A stretch of 64,000 nucleotides of DNA from Bdellovibrionales bacterium (GCA_016713585.1 JADJOV010000011.1:1-64000), one strand, 5' to 3'. Positions 39,082 through 49,208 are shown, counted from the first letter of the stretch. A program made the numbers and translations. The notes: generated by a model from the sequence alone, not told the origin.

Positions 39082-41313
39082 ATGATAGAAAAAGTGAGCC
39101 GAACAGAGAGAGCCATTCTACTCATTGCCTGCAGTTTGCTGGTGATTTTTTCATACCTTTTGTTCGACGACTCTCTCCTTGTCAGTCGAACGACATCGAA
39201 TTCAGAGAAAGCCCTCGGAGAAATCTATTTTGTGCAAAACGACGTTCGCCGCAAAAGCGAAGGCGATTTTAGTTGGCTCCCGTCCGTGACAAAAGAGAAA
39301 GTCTTTGCCAGTGATAGCCTCTTTACGGGAGATAATTCCGAGGCGTCAATTGAACTGGGTGATGGCACTATTGTCCATATAAAACCAAATTCCCTTATTG
39401 CTCTCAGTATGAAACAAGGCCAATTAGAGCTGAATCTCAAATACGGAGACCTTGTGAGTGAAGTCAATAAGTCATCTGAATTGGTCATTCGTTCAGGGGG
39501 TGAGGAGTATCAACTCAAAGGATCTAGCTCGCCCAAAAAGGGTTCCTCACCTGGTTCTCAGGCCTCCAGTGTCTTGGTCAGGCGAAGCCGTTCAGGTCGC
39601 AATGAGGTTCACAGCCTCAAAGGCGCCCCTCAGGTGATTTCAAGAAAAACTGGACTTGTCATGACGCTGAAGCCAACGGTCCCGACTCCACTGACACCAG
39701 ACCTCAAAGTTCCATCCCTTCCAACCCAGCCTCTGGTCTTGGAAAAACCAAAGGCTACAATTTTATTTAAAACGGCGGATCGTTTGATTTTTTCACGAAA
39801 AAGTTCTCTGGAGTCGCAACTTCTTGAGTGGCGTTCCCAGGGAGTCGACTCAAAAGATCAGTTTGTCATTGAGGTGAAAGAAAAACCTGACGACCCCGTC
39901 AACAAGGCAAGAGAAAAAACAAAAAAAGAACAACTGACGCTTATGACTCCACTTAAAGACGGCTCCTACGTTTGGCGGGTCCTTCTCGAAGATAGTAAAG
40001 GGACCGCCCTGGTCCAGACAGATTTTCAGTCTTTTAAAGTTGTCACAATGACCCCGCCTGAATGGATACTCCCAAAGCTGGACCCAACGAATCCAACGAC
40101 CGTCATTCCAAACAAATTAGCGACATTAGATATGCAGTGGTCTTCCTCTAGTCCGGTTTTATTTGAGTGGCAATTATCTACAGCTGAAAATTTTCAAACA
40201 ATTCTCGAGCAAGGAATGACTGATTCGAGTGGAATTGTTTCCCTAAAAAAACCAGCACCAGGTGGATATTGGGCGCGTGCTCGGGCGAAGTTGACAACAG
40301 AGCCAGAGGAAATTCTGTGGACACCTTGGTCAAGCGTGGCTGAACTGACCATCGCAGCCCCTGCATTGACTTCATTGCCTGCTCCAATTCTAATCAAGCG
40401 AAAGATAGAAGTCATTGTTTCAGCACTGGCGACCCGTTCCCCGGCCTCAATCCCCCCAGCCAAAATTTCATGGCGAGAGGTTGGTGCCGCTGATAGTTAT
40501 ACCGTTGAAGTGAGCGAGAATCCTGATTTTTCCTCCTCCAAAAAATTCAAGACAAAGAGTCTGAATCACTCATTTAATCAATACACTCATCCTCGCCATT
40601 ATGTGAGAGTTATAGCTCAAGCCAAATCGGGACTCCAGAGCCCGCCCTCATCTCTTGGAGAAATTATCTTAGGAATTCCTAGACCTCAACTAAATGCGAT
40701 TCCCAACCGCCTTGCCAAATCTGATAATCCAGAGGCCAAGGCTCCCGAACAATCCCTTCTAGCAAATTGGACGCCTGTATTTCTGGCAAATCGGTACAAC
40801 CTCGAAATCTCAAAAAACGAAAAGTTTCAAAATCCTCAAGTCTTTGAATCCAAGTCACCAGAGGCTCCCTTTAGAATTAAAGAACCTGGGACCTACTATG
40901 CCCGGGTCAAACCATGGGGAGCGAGCGACGTCTCGATCACTGCACCTTCTAACGTGGTCAGATTCGAATATACTTTCACCTCAACCCTAAGAACGCCGAC
41001 CCTGGCCGAACCTTTAAATCAAGCCACTGTTTTTCTTCAGCAAGATTTAGAGCCGTTTATCTGGCTCGAATGGAAAAAAGATCCGGCTGCTATCAAGTAT
41101 GAAATTCAAGTTTCCAACGATCCACATTTCAAAAAGGTCCTGCTCACCTCAACCACAGAAAATCATCGTTTCTTGTTAAAACAAAAGATTCCCTATGGCT
41201 CAGTTTTCTGGCGGGTTCGGTCCATTGCCAAATTCACTGATCTTACATCTCAATGGTCCACATCTAGAGTCTTCACCCTTGTTTACAAAAAGAACGAGGT
41301 CTTGGTGGAATGA
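39082..41313 (+). CDS. FecR-domain protein with repeated Fn3-like modules
   Basis: One N-terminal membrane helix (AILLIACSLLVIFSYLLF) is followed by a FecR-type domain (VFASDSLFTGDNSEASIELGDG, VHIKPNSLIAL). After a Ser/Pro-rich linker, modules recur with the pattern Y-x-(V/L)-E-(V/I)-S-x-N-x-x-F: FEWQLSTAENF, YTVEVSENPDF, YNLEISKNEKF, YEIQVSNDPHF, each closing with an ARV-like strand. This is a periplasmic, Fn3-like scaffold, perhaps an envelope sensor. Its stop overlaps the next gene's start by 4 bp, so it may pass a signal to that kinase. It is transcribed divergently from the phosphatase. Confidence 0.75.
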   Translation: MIEKVSRTERAILLIACSLLVIFSYLLFDDSLLVSRTTSNSEKALGEIYFVQNDVRRKSEGDFSWLPSVTKEKVFASDSLFTGDNSEASIELGDGTIVHIKPNSLIALSMKQGQLELNLKYGDLVSEVNKSSELVIRSGGEEYQLKGSSSPKKGSSPGSQASSVLVRRSRSGRNEVHSLKGAPQVISRKTGLVMTLKPTVPTPLTPDLKVPSLPTQPLVLEKPKATILFKTADRLIFSRKSSLESQLLEWRSQGVDSKDQFVIEVKEKPDDPVNKAREKTKKEQLTLMTPLKDGSYVWRVLLEDSKGTALVQTDFQSFKVVTMTPPEWILPKLDPTNPTTVIPNKLATLDMQWSSSSPVLFEWQLSTAENFQTILEQGMTDSSGIVSLKKPAPGGYWARARAKLTTEPEEILWTPWSSVAELTIAAPALTSLPAPILIKRKIEVIVSALATRSPASIPPAKISWREVGAADSYTVEVSENPDFSSSKKFKTKSLNHSFNQYTHPRHYVRVIAQAKSGLQSPPSSLGEIILGIPRPQLNAIPNRLAKSDNPEAKAPEQSLLANWTPVFLANRYNLEISKNEKFQNPQVFESKSPEAPFRIKEPGTYYARVKPWGASDVSITAPSNVVRFEYTFTSTLRTPTLAEPLNQATVFLQQDLEPFIWLEWKKDPAAIKYEIQVSNDPHFKKVLLTSTTENHRFLLKQKIPYGSVFWRVRSIAKFTDLTSQWSTSRVFTLVYKKNEVLVE

Positions 41314-43298
41314 CTAATCTAGAGATTTTTGATTCCTTGCAAGAGGCAGTCTTTGTCATCGATGCAACGACTCAGGTCTTATATTGTAACGAAGCTGCGG
41401 CCTTACTGGCAAACTTACCCGTCCGACGAATTCTTAGAAGTCAGGCCCGTCTAGAAGACGTCATTTTTTTCGACAAACCGCCGACCTGGATAAGCACAGT
41501 CGATCAAATCAAACAATCCACAACATACCAAGAGCTGTCCTTCACCAACATTTCGGGAGCCGCAGGGAGAGTCCAAATCAGTATTCAACCCCTCGATTTG
41601 ACGCCTTCGATGGATTCCCCCATGGTTCCATCGACAACTCCTCCGGTGCCACCGCGCTGGCTTATCTATTTTCGAGATATTAGTTTGGAGGAAACTCTTC
41701 AAAAAAAGTATAGAGATGAACTCGAGCAAAAAGAGGGCTTTATTTTTGAATTGCAGCGAGCCCAGCAAAAACTTGTCAACTACTCGAAAAATCTAGAGTC
41801 AATGGTCCAAGAGCGAACTCATGAGATCAAGGAACTCAATGTTCAAATGAAAGCCCTCTTAGATAGTCTTTCAGAAGGTTTTCTGATATTCAACGAGGCA
41901 GGAGACTGTCTCTCTGTTTTTTCTCAAGCTTGCCTAAACACTTTAGAAAAATCCCCCCTCTATCAGAAAATCTGGGATGTTCTCGCCCTCACTCCGGACG
42001 AGACAATTCTCTTTAAGAAGTGGCAAGTCGCACTCTTCGGCCAAATGCTACCTTTTGAAGATCTCAAACAGCTAGGCCCCTCAAACTACAAACATTCCAA
42101 AGGTCGAACCATTGCCCTGGACTACTTTCCGCTGATGAACTCCACCTCTTTCGTCAATGACAAGCTCAATGCCGTGGTTATGGTTGCAACAGATATTTCT
42201 GAACTCGTCGAAGCCCAAAAGCTGGTGGAAAAAGAAAAGGTCTCAGCCCAACTCATTCTCTCTCTGGTTCAAAAACAGGCTGAAATTGGACGATTCTTGA
42301 CAGAGGCCCAGAAGCTTTTGAAAAGTATTCACCAAGTGGCCAGTTCAGAAAAGTGGATGGAAAATCAGGAGGCGCTCCTGCGTTGGATTCACACCCTGAA
42401 AGGTGGCTCCGGTTCATTCACAATTCCAGACTTGGGTCAGCAATGCCATCACGCTGAAACACTTCTTGTTCAACTCAAATCAAACTCCCCACCGCAGCAC
42501 GAATCTCTCGCACTTGCAACCAATCTCATCCAAGAATCTGTCGACAATTTCGTGAAAGAGGCCCGTCAAATTCTAGGCCCCCGGGCCTTCAGTTCTGAGC
42601 CCTATGTTTCCGTAAAAATGAGCGACCTTCAACACTGGGCTGTTCAGTTTTCACTCTGGTCTAAGGGAGTCGCGACCTCAGACTACATAAACAGAACTTA
42701 TATTTATGCACCTCTTGAAAGTCTACTGGCCCCTTACCAACATCTTCTCGAAAAGCTCGCTGAATCTCAACAGAAACAAATTGCTCCTTTAGAACAGCAA
42801 ACTCATGGCCTCGCCGTCGCAGAAGACGTCTATTCCTCATTGTTCGCCTCCTTCGTTCACATTTTCAGAAATTTGATTGATCACGGAATCGAATCCCCCG
42901 ACGAAAGGGTTCTCAAAGGGAAGCCCGCGGCGGGCCGAGTTGAAATCAAGGCCACGTTAGAAGCTGTCGATGGGGTCGAACGATTGGTCCTTTGCCTCTC
43001 AGACGATGGCCGCGGAATCGACGCCAAAAAAATTCGCAACAAATTGAAATCAATGAATATTGACACCTCCCTAGAAGAGGATCAGCAAGTGATCCAGCAT
43101 GTGTTTGATGCTCAGGTCTCAACTCGCGAAGAACTCACAGAACTATCCGGACGAGGCGTGGGACTAGATGCTGTTAAATTTGAAGTGACTCGTCTTGGCG
43201 GACGAATCTGGATGACCTCACATCTAGGATTAGGCACACATTTCTGGATCGAGCTTCCTTGGAGTGGTCAAAGTCACAGGACCCTCATCGCCGCCTAA
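41310..43298 (+). CDS. CheA-like hybrid kinase with PAS, Hpt and HATPase domains
   Basis: 662 residues without membrane helices. PAS-like region (LQEAVFVIDATTQVLYCNEAA), a coiled coil (FELQRAQQKLVNYSKNLESM), a second PAS-like region (ALLDSLSEGFLIFNEAGD), an Hpt domain with the phospho-His in IHTLKGGSGSFTIPDLG, and a CheA-type ATPase: FRNLIDHGIESPDER, LSDDGRGIDAKKI, LSGRGVGLDAVKFE. There is no P1-P5 array or CheW-like domain, so it is not a chemotaxis CheA. The Hpt precedes its own catalytic domain, so phosphate may be relayed to a separate receiver such as the PATAN regulator at 34570-36516. Confidence 0.8.
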   Translation: MTNLEIFDSLQEAVFVIDATTQVLYCNEAAALLANLPVRRILRSQARLEDVIFFDKPPTWISTVDQIKQSTTYQELSFTNISGAAGRVQISIQPLDLTPSMDSPMVPSTTPPVPPRWLIYFRDISLEETLQKKYRDELEQKEGFIFELQRAQQKLVNYSKNLESMVQERTHEIKELNVQMKALLDSLSEGFLIFNEAGDCLSVFSQACLNTLEKSPLYQKIWDVLALTPDETILFKKWQVALFGQMLPFEDLKQLGPSNYKHSKGRTIALDYFPLMNSTSFVNDKLNAVVMVATDISELVEAQKLVEKEKVSAQLILSLVQKQAEIGRFLTEAQKLLKSIHQVASSEKWMENQEALLRWIHTLKGGSGSFTIPDLGQQCHHAETLLVQLKSNSPPQHESLALATNLIQESVDNFVKEARQILGPRAFSSEPYVSVKMSDLQHWAVQFSLWSKGVATSDYINRTYIYAPLESLLAPYQHLLEKLAESQQKQIAPLEQQTHGLAVAEDVYSSLFASFVHIFRNLIDHGIESPDERVLKGKPAAGRVEIKATLEAVDGVERLVLCLSDDGRGIDAKKIRNKLKSMNIDTSLEEDQQVIQHVFDAQVSTREELTELSGRGVGLDAVKFEVTRLGGRIWMTSHLGLGTHFWIELPWSGQSHRTLIAA

Positions 43299-43455
43299 TT
43301 CTCTGCTAACACAGTTCCGCCGAGTCCGGAACCCCAAACCCACCCGAGATCCCTGAATTAATTTCACCCTCCACGGTCAAGTGAACAGGTAATTATTCGC
43401 TGTCCAAAAATCTACAGGCGAAAAGTCCCCTCAAATGGTTTAACTTGGTTTCACT

Positions 43456-45550
43456 ATGAAAAGATTATTGAAAACAATTTCACGGATGGTGTTAGTTATT
43501 TCAATTGGTCTTTCCTTTCAACAGGCAAATTCCTATGAAAGCGACACTCACCTTCGTTTAACTTATCTACTTTGTCGAGCGGCTGGGTTTAACGATGCCA
43601 CTGCGAAGTATATAGCCTACTCGAATCTCTATGTGGATAAGTCAATGATCACCTCAGCCATGTTCTCTCCAGCTCAACGTGCCCTATTTCACTTTCTTGG
43701 CTCATTTCAAAAACTCGAATCAAATGCTCATGGTGGGAGTGGTCCAATCGCAAGTATTAAGGAATTACACAGAAAGAAACCATGCTGTTGGCAGTATGCT
43801 TGTCTATATAGGCATGATCAAAGGGGACCTCCAATCAATCGGAAAAGGCCTCCATACCAAGCAGGATACGTACGGTCATGCAGGATTTACAAACGCCTGG
43901 GGGCATATGTTCGACGGGCACAATCCCGACAGGGCGTTTCTAGAAACCGAAAAGTATGAAGATATGATTCGTTCCGTGATGCAAACACTTGTCGCCGTCC
44001 GACAGATTTGCCCAGAAGAAATGCTCGATCGCGAAGGAGCCCTCAAATACCTTAATCATTTTGCCAAAAACTCGCACCTTCAGAGAAACCTCAATCTGAA
44101 AGACTTAGATTCTGCCACAACCATCTCCTCAGTGCTGTTGAGCTCCACAGAACTCAGAAAGAATTTTGCTGAAAATTTGTTCAATAACTTTCGCTTTAAA
44201 AAACTCGCGCTCAAGGTTATTTATCAGGACTTCAAAGAAAGAGGGGTCATTAATAACGCCATCACATTCGAACAACTATTTCCAGAGTCTCTACTCCGAG
44301 ACTCTCGCCTTGATACTGCCGATACAATTAGATCTGTGATTGTTTCGGATCTAGAGTCTGATTATATGAAAAATCCTTCCGGGGTGGACATTATCGACAA
44401 TGTTAAACTCTTTGGCTTCGACACCGCAAATCAACAAGCTCAAAAAATGAAGCTCGAACAATCTCGTTTTGAGGCTCGACTGAGGTCCTTCGAACAACGC
44501 AGAAAAAATGCGTCGACCCAAAGACACTTGACGAATCTAGAATATCAACTTGAGAAAGAGGCCCTGCAAAAAGAGTATGTGGAACTGTCTGTGGGGGCCA
44601 ATTTGCTCAACGTCAATGCGGAACTCGACGAGCTCATGAAGAAAGCCAAAGAGTCCGTTCGTCTTGATATCGAGGCTGGCGAATCTGCCATTGAGACTAA
44701 GTACAGAACAGCATTAGCTGACGCAGAAGCTCGAATTGCTGACGCCGGAAGACTTTCGGAGACATCTCCAGAGCATTTTGATGAATATGTAGAGGCTCTT
44801 ATTGCAGCAGGCAATCTCGCCCAAAAGATCAAAGACGACAAAACTGAATTGAAGCGGGAATTGCTTTTTGAAGATTTCGTAAAGATTCGCTCTCGGCAAC
44901 TTGCTGAGTACAAAATGGCTTCCATGGTCGCCGATCGATTGACAAAAGACTTCATCCCACGAAAATACACTCAATATATTAAACAAGCCTTTGAATCTGA
45001 AACGTACACCCGAGTTTTTGAAACCTATTTTAAGGATGATCTCTGGCGCAGATACTTTGACAAATATTTCCAAGTCAATTGGGTCTTTGATGAGAGCAAA
45101 TGGACTGACACCTTTGGTGAAATGAGTCGCAAATTCAAGCGGGCCATTTCCAGACAGGGAGCTTATTCGGTTGCCCTCCAAAAACGTGGCGAACAGCTTT
45201 TACATAGGGCCGCTCGGGATCTTGCAGAGGATCACATTCCTGACGATGAAAACCATAAATTGGGAACTCGCGAAGAGGCCCAGAAGTTGAACTACTCTCG
45301 GGCTAGCAAAATAGCCTGGATTCGATCGACCTTGAGATATGTTGGCCCAGCCATGATCCCTTTCTACGGGGAATACTACTTAGGACGACTTTACGCAAGA
45401 GCCGAACGAGAAGCTCTCGTTCATGAGACCGAAAATATTCCAAAGGCTCTTGCTGCAGGAAAATACAAGTCACCCACAGATAAAGTTCAATTGGCGCAAA
45501 TCAGGGCCTTTGCGGCACCAATATTGACTTGCCGCCAACTGCTGAATTAA
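43456..45550 (+). CDS. Exported zinc-dependent PLC-like protein with coiled coil, one frameshift
   Basis: A signal peptide (MVLVISIGLSFQQANS) precedes YESDTHLRLTYLLCRAAGF, a start seen in zinc-dependent phospholipase C-like and DUF6765-type proteins. The frame breaks near 43758 (AAGGAATT); dropping one base gives IKNYTERNHAVGSMLVYIG. Next come GKGLHTKQDTYGHAGFTNAWGHMFDGHNPD, rich in His and Asp as in that fold. The rest is about 400 mostly helical residues with coiled coil (FEARLRSFEQRRKNASTQRH, ALADAEARIADAGRL). I infer a secreted hydrolase or a structural protein; the catalytic assignment is tentative. It ends 8 bp before the methyltransferase. Confidence 0.55.
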
Positions 45551-45558
45551 CGTTGGCT

Positions 45559-46194
45559 ATGGATAATTGCTTACTATGTCTCAAGTCAGGCGCCCGCTTT
45601 TTTGAAGCAAGTCAGAAGTATTTGAAGTGTCTTGAATGTGATTTGATTTTTTTGATGCCTGAGTATCGTTTGAGTTTGCAAGCCGAAAGGGAACGATATC
45701 TTACTCATAATAGCGATGTTGAAGCCAAAGGATATCAGGATTTTGTCTCGCCCCTATGTCGTCTAATCAAAGAAAATACCCTTCAGACAGATCTTGGTTT
45801 GGATTATGGCTGCGGTCAAGGCCCTGTGACCAGCTACCTTCTCACGAAAGAAGGTTACAATATCAGCTGCTACGACCCCTTTTTTAGAAATGAGCCTCTT
45901 TTACTTGCTAGAAAATATGATTTTGTTTTCCTTTGCGAGGTTGCCGAGCATTTTTACAACCCACGATTAGAATTCGAAAAACTGGCAGGTTTACTGATGA
46001 ACAAAAAAACTCTCTTTGTCAAAACAGAACTCCACGATCAAACAAAATCATTTGAAAAGTGGTATTACAAAAATGACCCGACCCATGTTTGCTTCTATTC
46101 TGTCCAAACAATGCAATGGATCCAACATCATTTTGGCTTTCAGAAAGTAGAATTTTTTCCTCAATATGTGACTGTTTTTTCGAGCTTTTCTTAA
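45559..46194 (+). CDS. Class I SAM-dependent methyltransferase with Cys4-like N-terminus
   Basis: From the ATG at 45559 the protein has CLLC and CLEC pairs in the first 35 residues, suggesting a small zinc knuckle, and then a methyltransferase fold: LGLDYGCGQGPVTSYLL is SAM motif I, FVFLCEVAEHFYNPRLEFEKL is the acidic/motif IV region with the VxEHF signature. It resembles the Methyltransf_23 type. The longer frame from 45529 overlaps the previous gene, so I prefer the later start. The IS4-type element is inserted directly after its stop codon; the TAA's last base is the first base of the target duplication. Confidence 0.75.
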   Translation: MDNCLLCLKSGARFFEASQKYLKCLECDLIFLMPEYRLSLQAERERYLTHNSDVEAKGYQDFVSPLCRLIKENTLQTDLGLDYGCGQGPVTSYLLTKEGYNISCYDPFFRNEPLLLARKYDFVFLCEVAEHFYNPRLEFEKLAGLLMNKKTLFVKTELHDQTKSFEKWYYKNDPTHVCFYSVQTMQWIQHHFGFQKVEFFPQYVTVFSSFS

Positions 46195-46202
46195 TGAAAT
46201 AA
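46194..46202 (+). repeat. Target site duplication of IS, left
   Basis: ATGAAATAA immediately left of the IS, identical to 47458-47466. Nine bases is in the range made by IS4-family elements. Confidence 0.85.
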
Positions 46203-47457
46203 CAGGCCTGACCGGTTCAATTTGAATTAATTCAAGCCGTAGATCCTACAACAGAAGCAGAACTCCAGCGGCAGCCGTCGGGAGGGCCAGTATCCATGAG
46301 GCTCTTCTGAATTGAACCTGAGCGAATTGTTCTAAGCAGACCCCAAAGCGTTCCTTTAAATTGGTCTGTGAGTTTTTTCAGCTGCAACAGTAGTTGAAAA
46401 AGAACTGCTACGGCCAGCAAAACCCTGACAGCATTTTTTGTTTTTACCGGAAGCCTTCGAATATCAAGGTGGCCCTTCAGCCACGAACAATAGTTCAACA
46501 GCCCAACGGCGCTTGAATATCGGCAATTGTTTGGCCAGATATTTTAGAATCTGAACAAACAAAATGAAATATTTTCTGGGACACTGGATCTCGATAAATC
46601 ACATGTCGTAATTTTAGATTTTTCTTGCAATTTGTTTTGTTGGTGGGTTTATAAGGCCCATCATAAAGAACCCCATCTTTGTTCTTCATTTTATGTAGAA
46701 TTTTTATTTGGAGATACCGGACTCTCGGAGAATCCTTTAGGCGAGTGACAAAATCTGATTTTATAGAGACAATTTTTTTCCATAAGTCGAAGTCATTGTA
46801 GGCACGATCAAAGACATACTTTTCCCTGTAACAGGCGCAACTCAAGACTTACGGGAGAATCATTCCGGCGGCCTGGGGTTATAACAAAGTCGTCAATCCA
46901 CTCACCATCAACATCCCAAATAACGTGAAGTTTTGCCGCAGCTTTATGTTCATTTTGCAATGCTTTTGTTTCCATCCGAGCTCAGAAAAGAGACTGCCGA
47001 ACCTTGATCTCGGTTGAATCAATGGCCAGAATTTGTCGAATAGCTTTCTTAATTTTCCTGGACTCAGCTTTTGCTCGGATGTCGAGCAAAATTGAATCGC
47101 AAAGTTCTTGAAAAAATCCAGAGTTTCTTTCTCTGATGGCGTCACCAAAAGTAGAGTCTGGAATCCCCAGGTGGCCTCTACATCCCGATAAGACTTTATC
47201 TGTGAACAAAACAAGAAAGCAGGGCATGGGTCAGTTCCCAAGTTGAAAGTTCTCGAACCCCTTATCGACCCCCACTTGTCAGCTAATGCGCTGAATTTTT
47301 TTACCAATGAGTTGAAAAAGAGATTTTCCCTTGTGATGCTGTCTCATGTTGTCGGCCTTCTTTGGTTTTTCTTTTTTTCTTCGCAGAAAAATCAAAACAA
47401 CCAATCGAAGGTCTGGCAACTACTTGTTTTTATTTAAAATTAAACCGGTCAGGCCTG
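46203..47457 (-). mobile_element. IS4-family insertion sequence, about 1.26 kb
   Basis: The element is bounded by inverted repeats: both ends read inward CAGGCCTGACCGGTT, then continue with a few mismatches for about 27 bases. A perfect 9-bp target duplication (ATGAAATAA) flanks it. It contains one minus-strand transposase gene, frameshifted several times. It lies between a plus-strand methyltransferase and a minus-strand MarR gene, disrupting neither. Confidence 0.9.
46232..47347 (-). pseudogene. IS4-type DDE transposase, multiply frameshifted
   Basis: Fragments in series give one transposase: MRQHHKGKSLFQLIGKKIQ (start at 47347), GTDPCPAFLFCSQ, YGDAIRERN-like and FFQELCDSI, AIRQILAIDSTEIKV with the first catalytic Asp, FDRAYNDFDLWKK with the second, and a split YREK-type box (KRRWAVELLF in one frame, WLKGHLDIRRL in the next) with the Glu. 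At least four indels are needed. The catalytic residues are all still encoded, and the IS ends and target duplication are intact, so either decay is recent or the indels are read errors. Confidence 0.8.
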
Positions 47458-47466
47458 ATGAAATAA
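47458..47466 (+). repeat. Target site duplication of IS, right
   Basis: ATGAAATAA, identical to 46194-46202. Confidence 0.85.
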
Positions 47467-47472
47467 AAAACC

Positions 47473-47979
47473 TCAAATTTGAATATCCGCCGCGAGTTGA
47501 TTCTCCTCCGAGTTTTCTTTGAGGGTCTTAAGCTTTGTCATTTTTGAAATCAAAGATTTTGCAGTCGTTCGCATCTGCTCCGCTTCCTCGATCGTCAGGC
47601 CAGATTTGCAGAAAAGTGAAAAACTCATCTCTGCGGCCTTGGCCTTAAGATCTCTTCCCGCTGGGGTCAGCATATTTAGAACAATCCTATCGTCTCTTTT
47701 GGCTCGAACTCTGGCAATCAATCCGTGACTCACAAGCTTTTGCATCAACGGGGTCAAAGTTCCAGAATCCAAAAAAAGTTTCTTGCCAATATCCTTTACG
47801 CTTTGTCCATCTTTTTCCCACAAAACCATCAGGACCAAATATTGAGGGTAAGTGATATTAAGTTTTTCAAGGGCGGGAGTATAGGCCTGAACTATCAAAC
47901 GTGAGGCCGCATAGAAAGGAAAACAAAGTTGATTTCCCAATTTTAGAATTTCGTTAATTTGTTCCTTCTGTAAACTCAT
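47473..47979 (-). CDS. MarR-family transcriptional regulator
   Basis: 168 residues with the MarR winged-helix pattern: NITYPQYLVLMVLWEKDGQSVKDIGKKLFLDSGTLTPLMQKL as recognition part, then the wing RAKRDDRIVLNMLTPAGRDL. A Cys near residue 20 (LGNQLCFPFYAASRL) matches the OhrR-type position for peroxide sensing (NQLCFALYS), so redox control is possible. It is the last gene of the type III PKS operon, adjacent to the methyltransferase, and is the natural candidate to bind the palindromes upstream of that operon. Confidence 0.85.
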   Translation of the reverse strand: MSLQKEQINEILKLGNQLCFPFYAASRLIVQAYTPALEKLNITYPQYLVLMVLWEKDGQSVKDIGKKLFLDSGTLTPLMQKLVSHGLIARVRAKRDDRIVLNMLTPAGRDLKAKAAEMSFSLFCKSGLTIEEAEQMRTTAKSLISKMTKLKTLKENSEENQLAADIQI

Positions 47980-48732
47980 TTAAGTCCTCGCTTTTCGTGC
48001 AACACCCATATAAGAAAGCTTTAGGGATCGAGTCAATTTGAAAGAAAACTTTTCTGGAACAATTCCAGTCAAGATTGACTTGACTGTGAGGGTCGAAAAT
48101 CTGGGACGTATCCCAGTCATTTCTTGGACACTGAGCTGAGAGGACTTGCACATTTTTATGAGCTCTTCGGGGGTAATAAATAGCTCAATGACGTGCATAT
48201 TCTTCGGCGTATTTTTAACAAGAAACTCAACGAGCTTAATGATCACCAAATGGGCCAACCAGTTACGATTAAAAGTATGAAAAAACAAAAGGCCGTTCGG
48301 TTTCAACACTCGAGACATTTCAGAGATTGCGCGACCCGGATCTTCGACATGTTCGAGAAAGTCCATGGCGGAAACAACATCAAAAGTTTCGTTGGAAAAG
48401 GGAAGGCGGTAGGCATCCCCTTGGACATAGCGAACAGTGCCAGTCGAATCGTGCAAACCTGCAACCTTCAAACTCTCTTCGGACATATCAAGTCCGGTCA
48501 CCTGTAAGCCCTCCTGAGCCAAGTGATTACTTAAAAAGCCGGCCCCGCATCCCACATCCAAATGTTTAACGAGCGGAATTTGGGGGAAGGCTGCTTTGAT
48601 TCTTTCGAGCACCCAGGGGGCCTTGACTCGAGATTCAGCGCGAAGCACCGCCACAGGATCGTCAAAGGCTGTGTACCAGCGTTCACCTAAAGTATTGTAA
48701 AGATCATTATCAATGAGCGTGTTTTTTTGCAT
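47980..48732 (-). CDS. UbiG-like SAM-dependent O-methyltransferase
   Basis: The protein contains KHLDVGCGAGFLSNHLAQEG (SAM motif I), TGLDMSEESLKVA, YVQGDAYRLPFSNETFDVVSAMDFLEHVEDP and MSRVLKPNGLLFFHTFNR, closely following UbiG. Next to a type III polyketide synthase it probably O-methylates the phenolic or pyrone product rather than ubiquinone. I take the ATG at 48732; the frame is open to 48750 but that start lies inside the upstream gene. The 23-bp overlap with the membrane-protein gene suggests coupled translation. Confidence 0.8.
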   Translation of the reverse strand: MQKNTLIDNDLYNTLGERWYTAFDDPVAVLRAESRVKAPWVLERIKAAFPQIPLVKHLDVGCGAGFLSNHLAQEGLQVTGLDMSEESLKVAGLHDSTGTVRYVQGDAYRLPFSNETFDVVSAMDFLEHVEDPGRAISEMSRVLKPNGLLFFHTFNRNWLAHLVIIKLVEFLVKNTPKNMHVIELFITPEELIKMCKSSQLSVQEMTGIRPRFSTLTVKSILTGIVPEKFSFKLTRSLKLSYMGVARKART

Positions 48733-49180
48733 AAATATTCCAATATCCAATCTGATAAATTAAAAAAATTGTAACACTAAGTCCCTGACCAAGAAGGAGC
48801 GGTTTGAGATTTTCGAATCGCTCCATAGCCCAAATGAGGCCAGCAGCAACAAAGCTTAAAGGATGCAGAACAAACAGAACTGAATGCAGCCAGCTTTCGG
48901 CCCCTCCACAAAGCTGTGAATGAACTGGTTCGTCTTTTGTTACAAAAAGGCAGGAAAACGCACAGAGTCCCCCGTAGATCCACAGATTTGTCTCTGAGGG
49001 ATCAGCCACGAGAACAAAAACAAAGCAACTCAGAACAGTGATTGTGTCTAAGGGATGGCCGATCCGTTCCCAGCGCGGAAGTCCGCGCTTGTGATGAGAG
49101 TAAAACTCATCAAACATCATGGCTAGTCCCTGAATTAGAAAAGGAGCAAAAACGGCCATCTCGAGCGCTGTCAGATTCAT
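48710..49180 (-). CDS. Small integral membrane protein of the PKS operon
   Basis: About 156 residues with four to five membrane helices (VFAPFLIQGLAMMFDEF, TITVLSCFVFVLVAD, IYGGLCAFSCLFV, VLFVLHPLSFVAAGLIWAM, LSVTIFLIYQIGYW) and a conserved-looking FDEFYSHHKRGLPRWERIGHPLD with His, Glu and Asp. Proteins of this shape occur beside type III PKS genes, but I know no assigned function; lipid modification or export of the polyketide is possible. The start used is the ATG at 49180, 29 bp past the end of the synthase gene. Confidence 0.6.
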   Translation of the reverse strand: MNLTALEMAVFAPFLIQGLAMMFDEFYSHHKRGLPRWERIGHPLDTITVLSCFVFVLVADPSETNLWIYGGLCAFSCLFVTKDEPVHSQLCGGAESWLHSVLFVLHPLSFVAAGLIWAMERFENLKPLLLGQGLSVTIFLIYQIGYWNIYAKKHAH

Positions 49181-49208
49181 AAACCAAAGACCTCCCAGGT
49201 CATTGAAA

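Noticed and set aside
46879..47307. Stand-alone small proteins in the IS region
   Set aside because: They are out-of-frame or partial pieces of one IS4 transposase.
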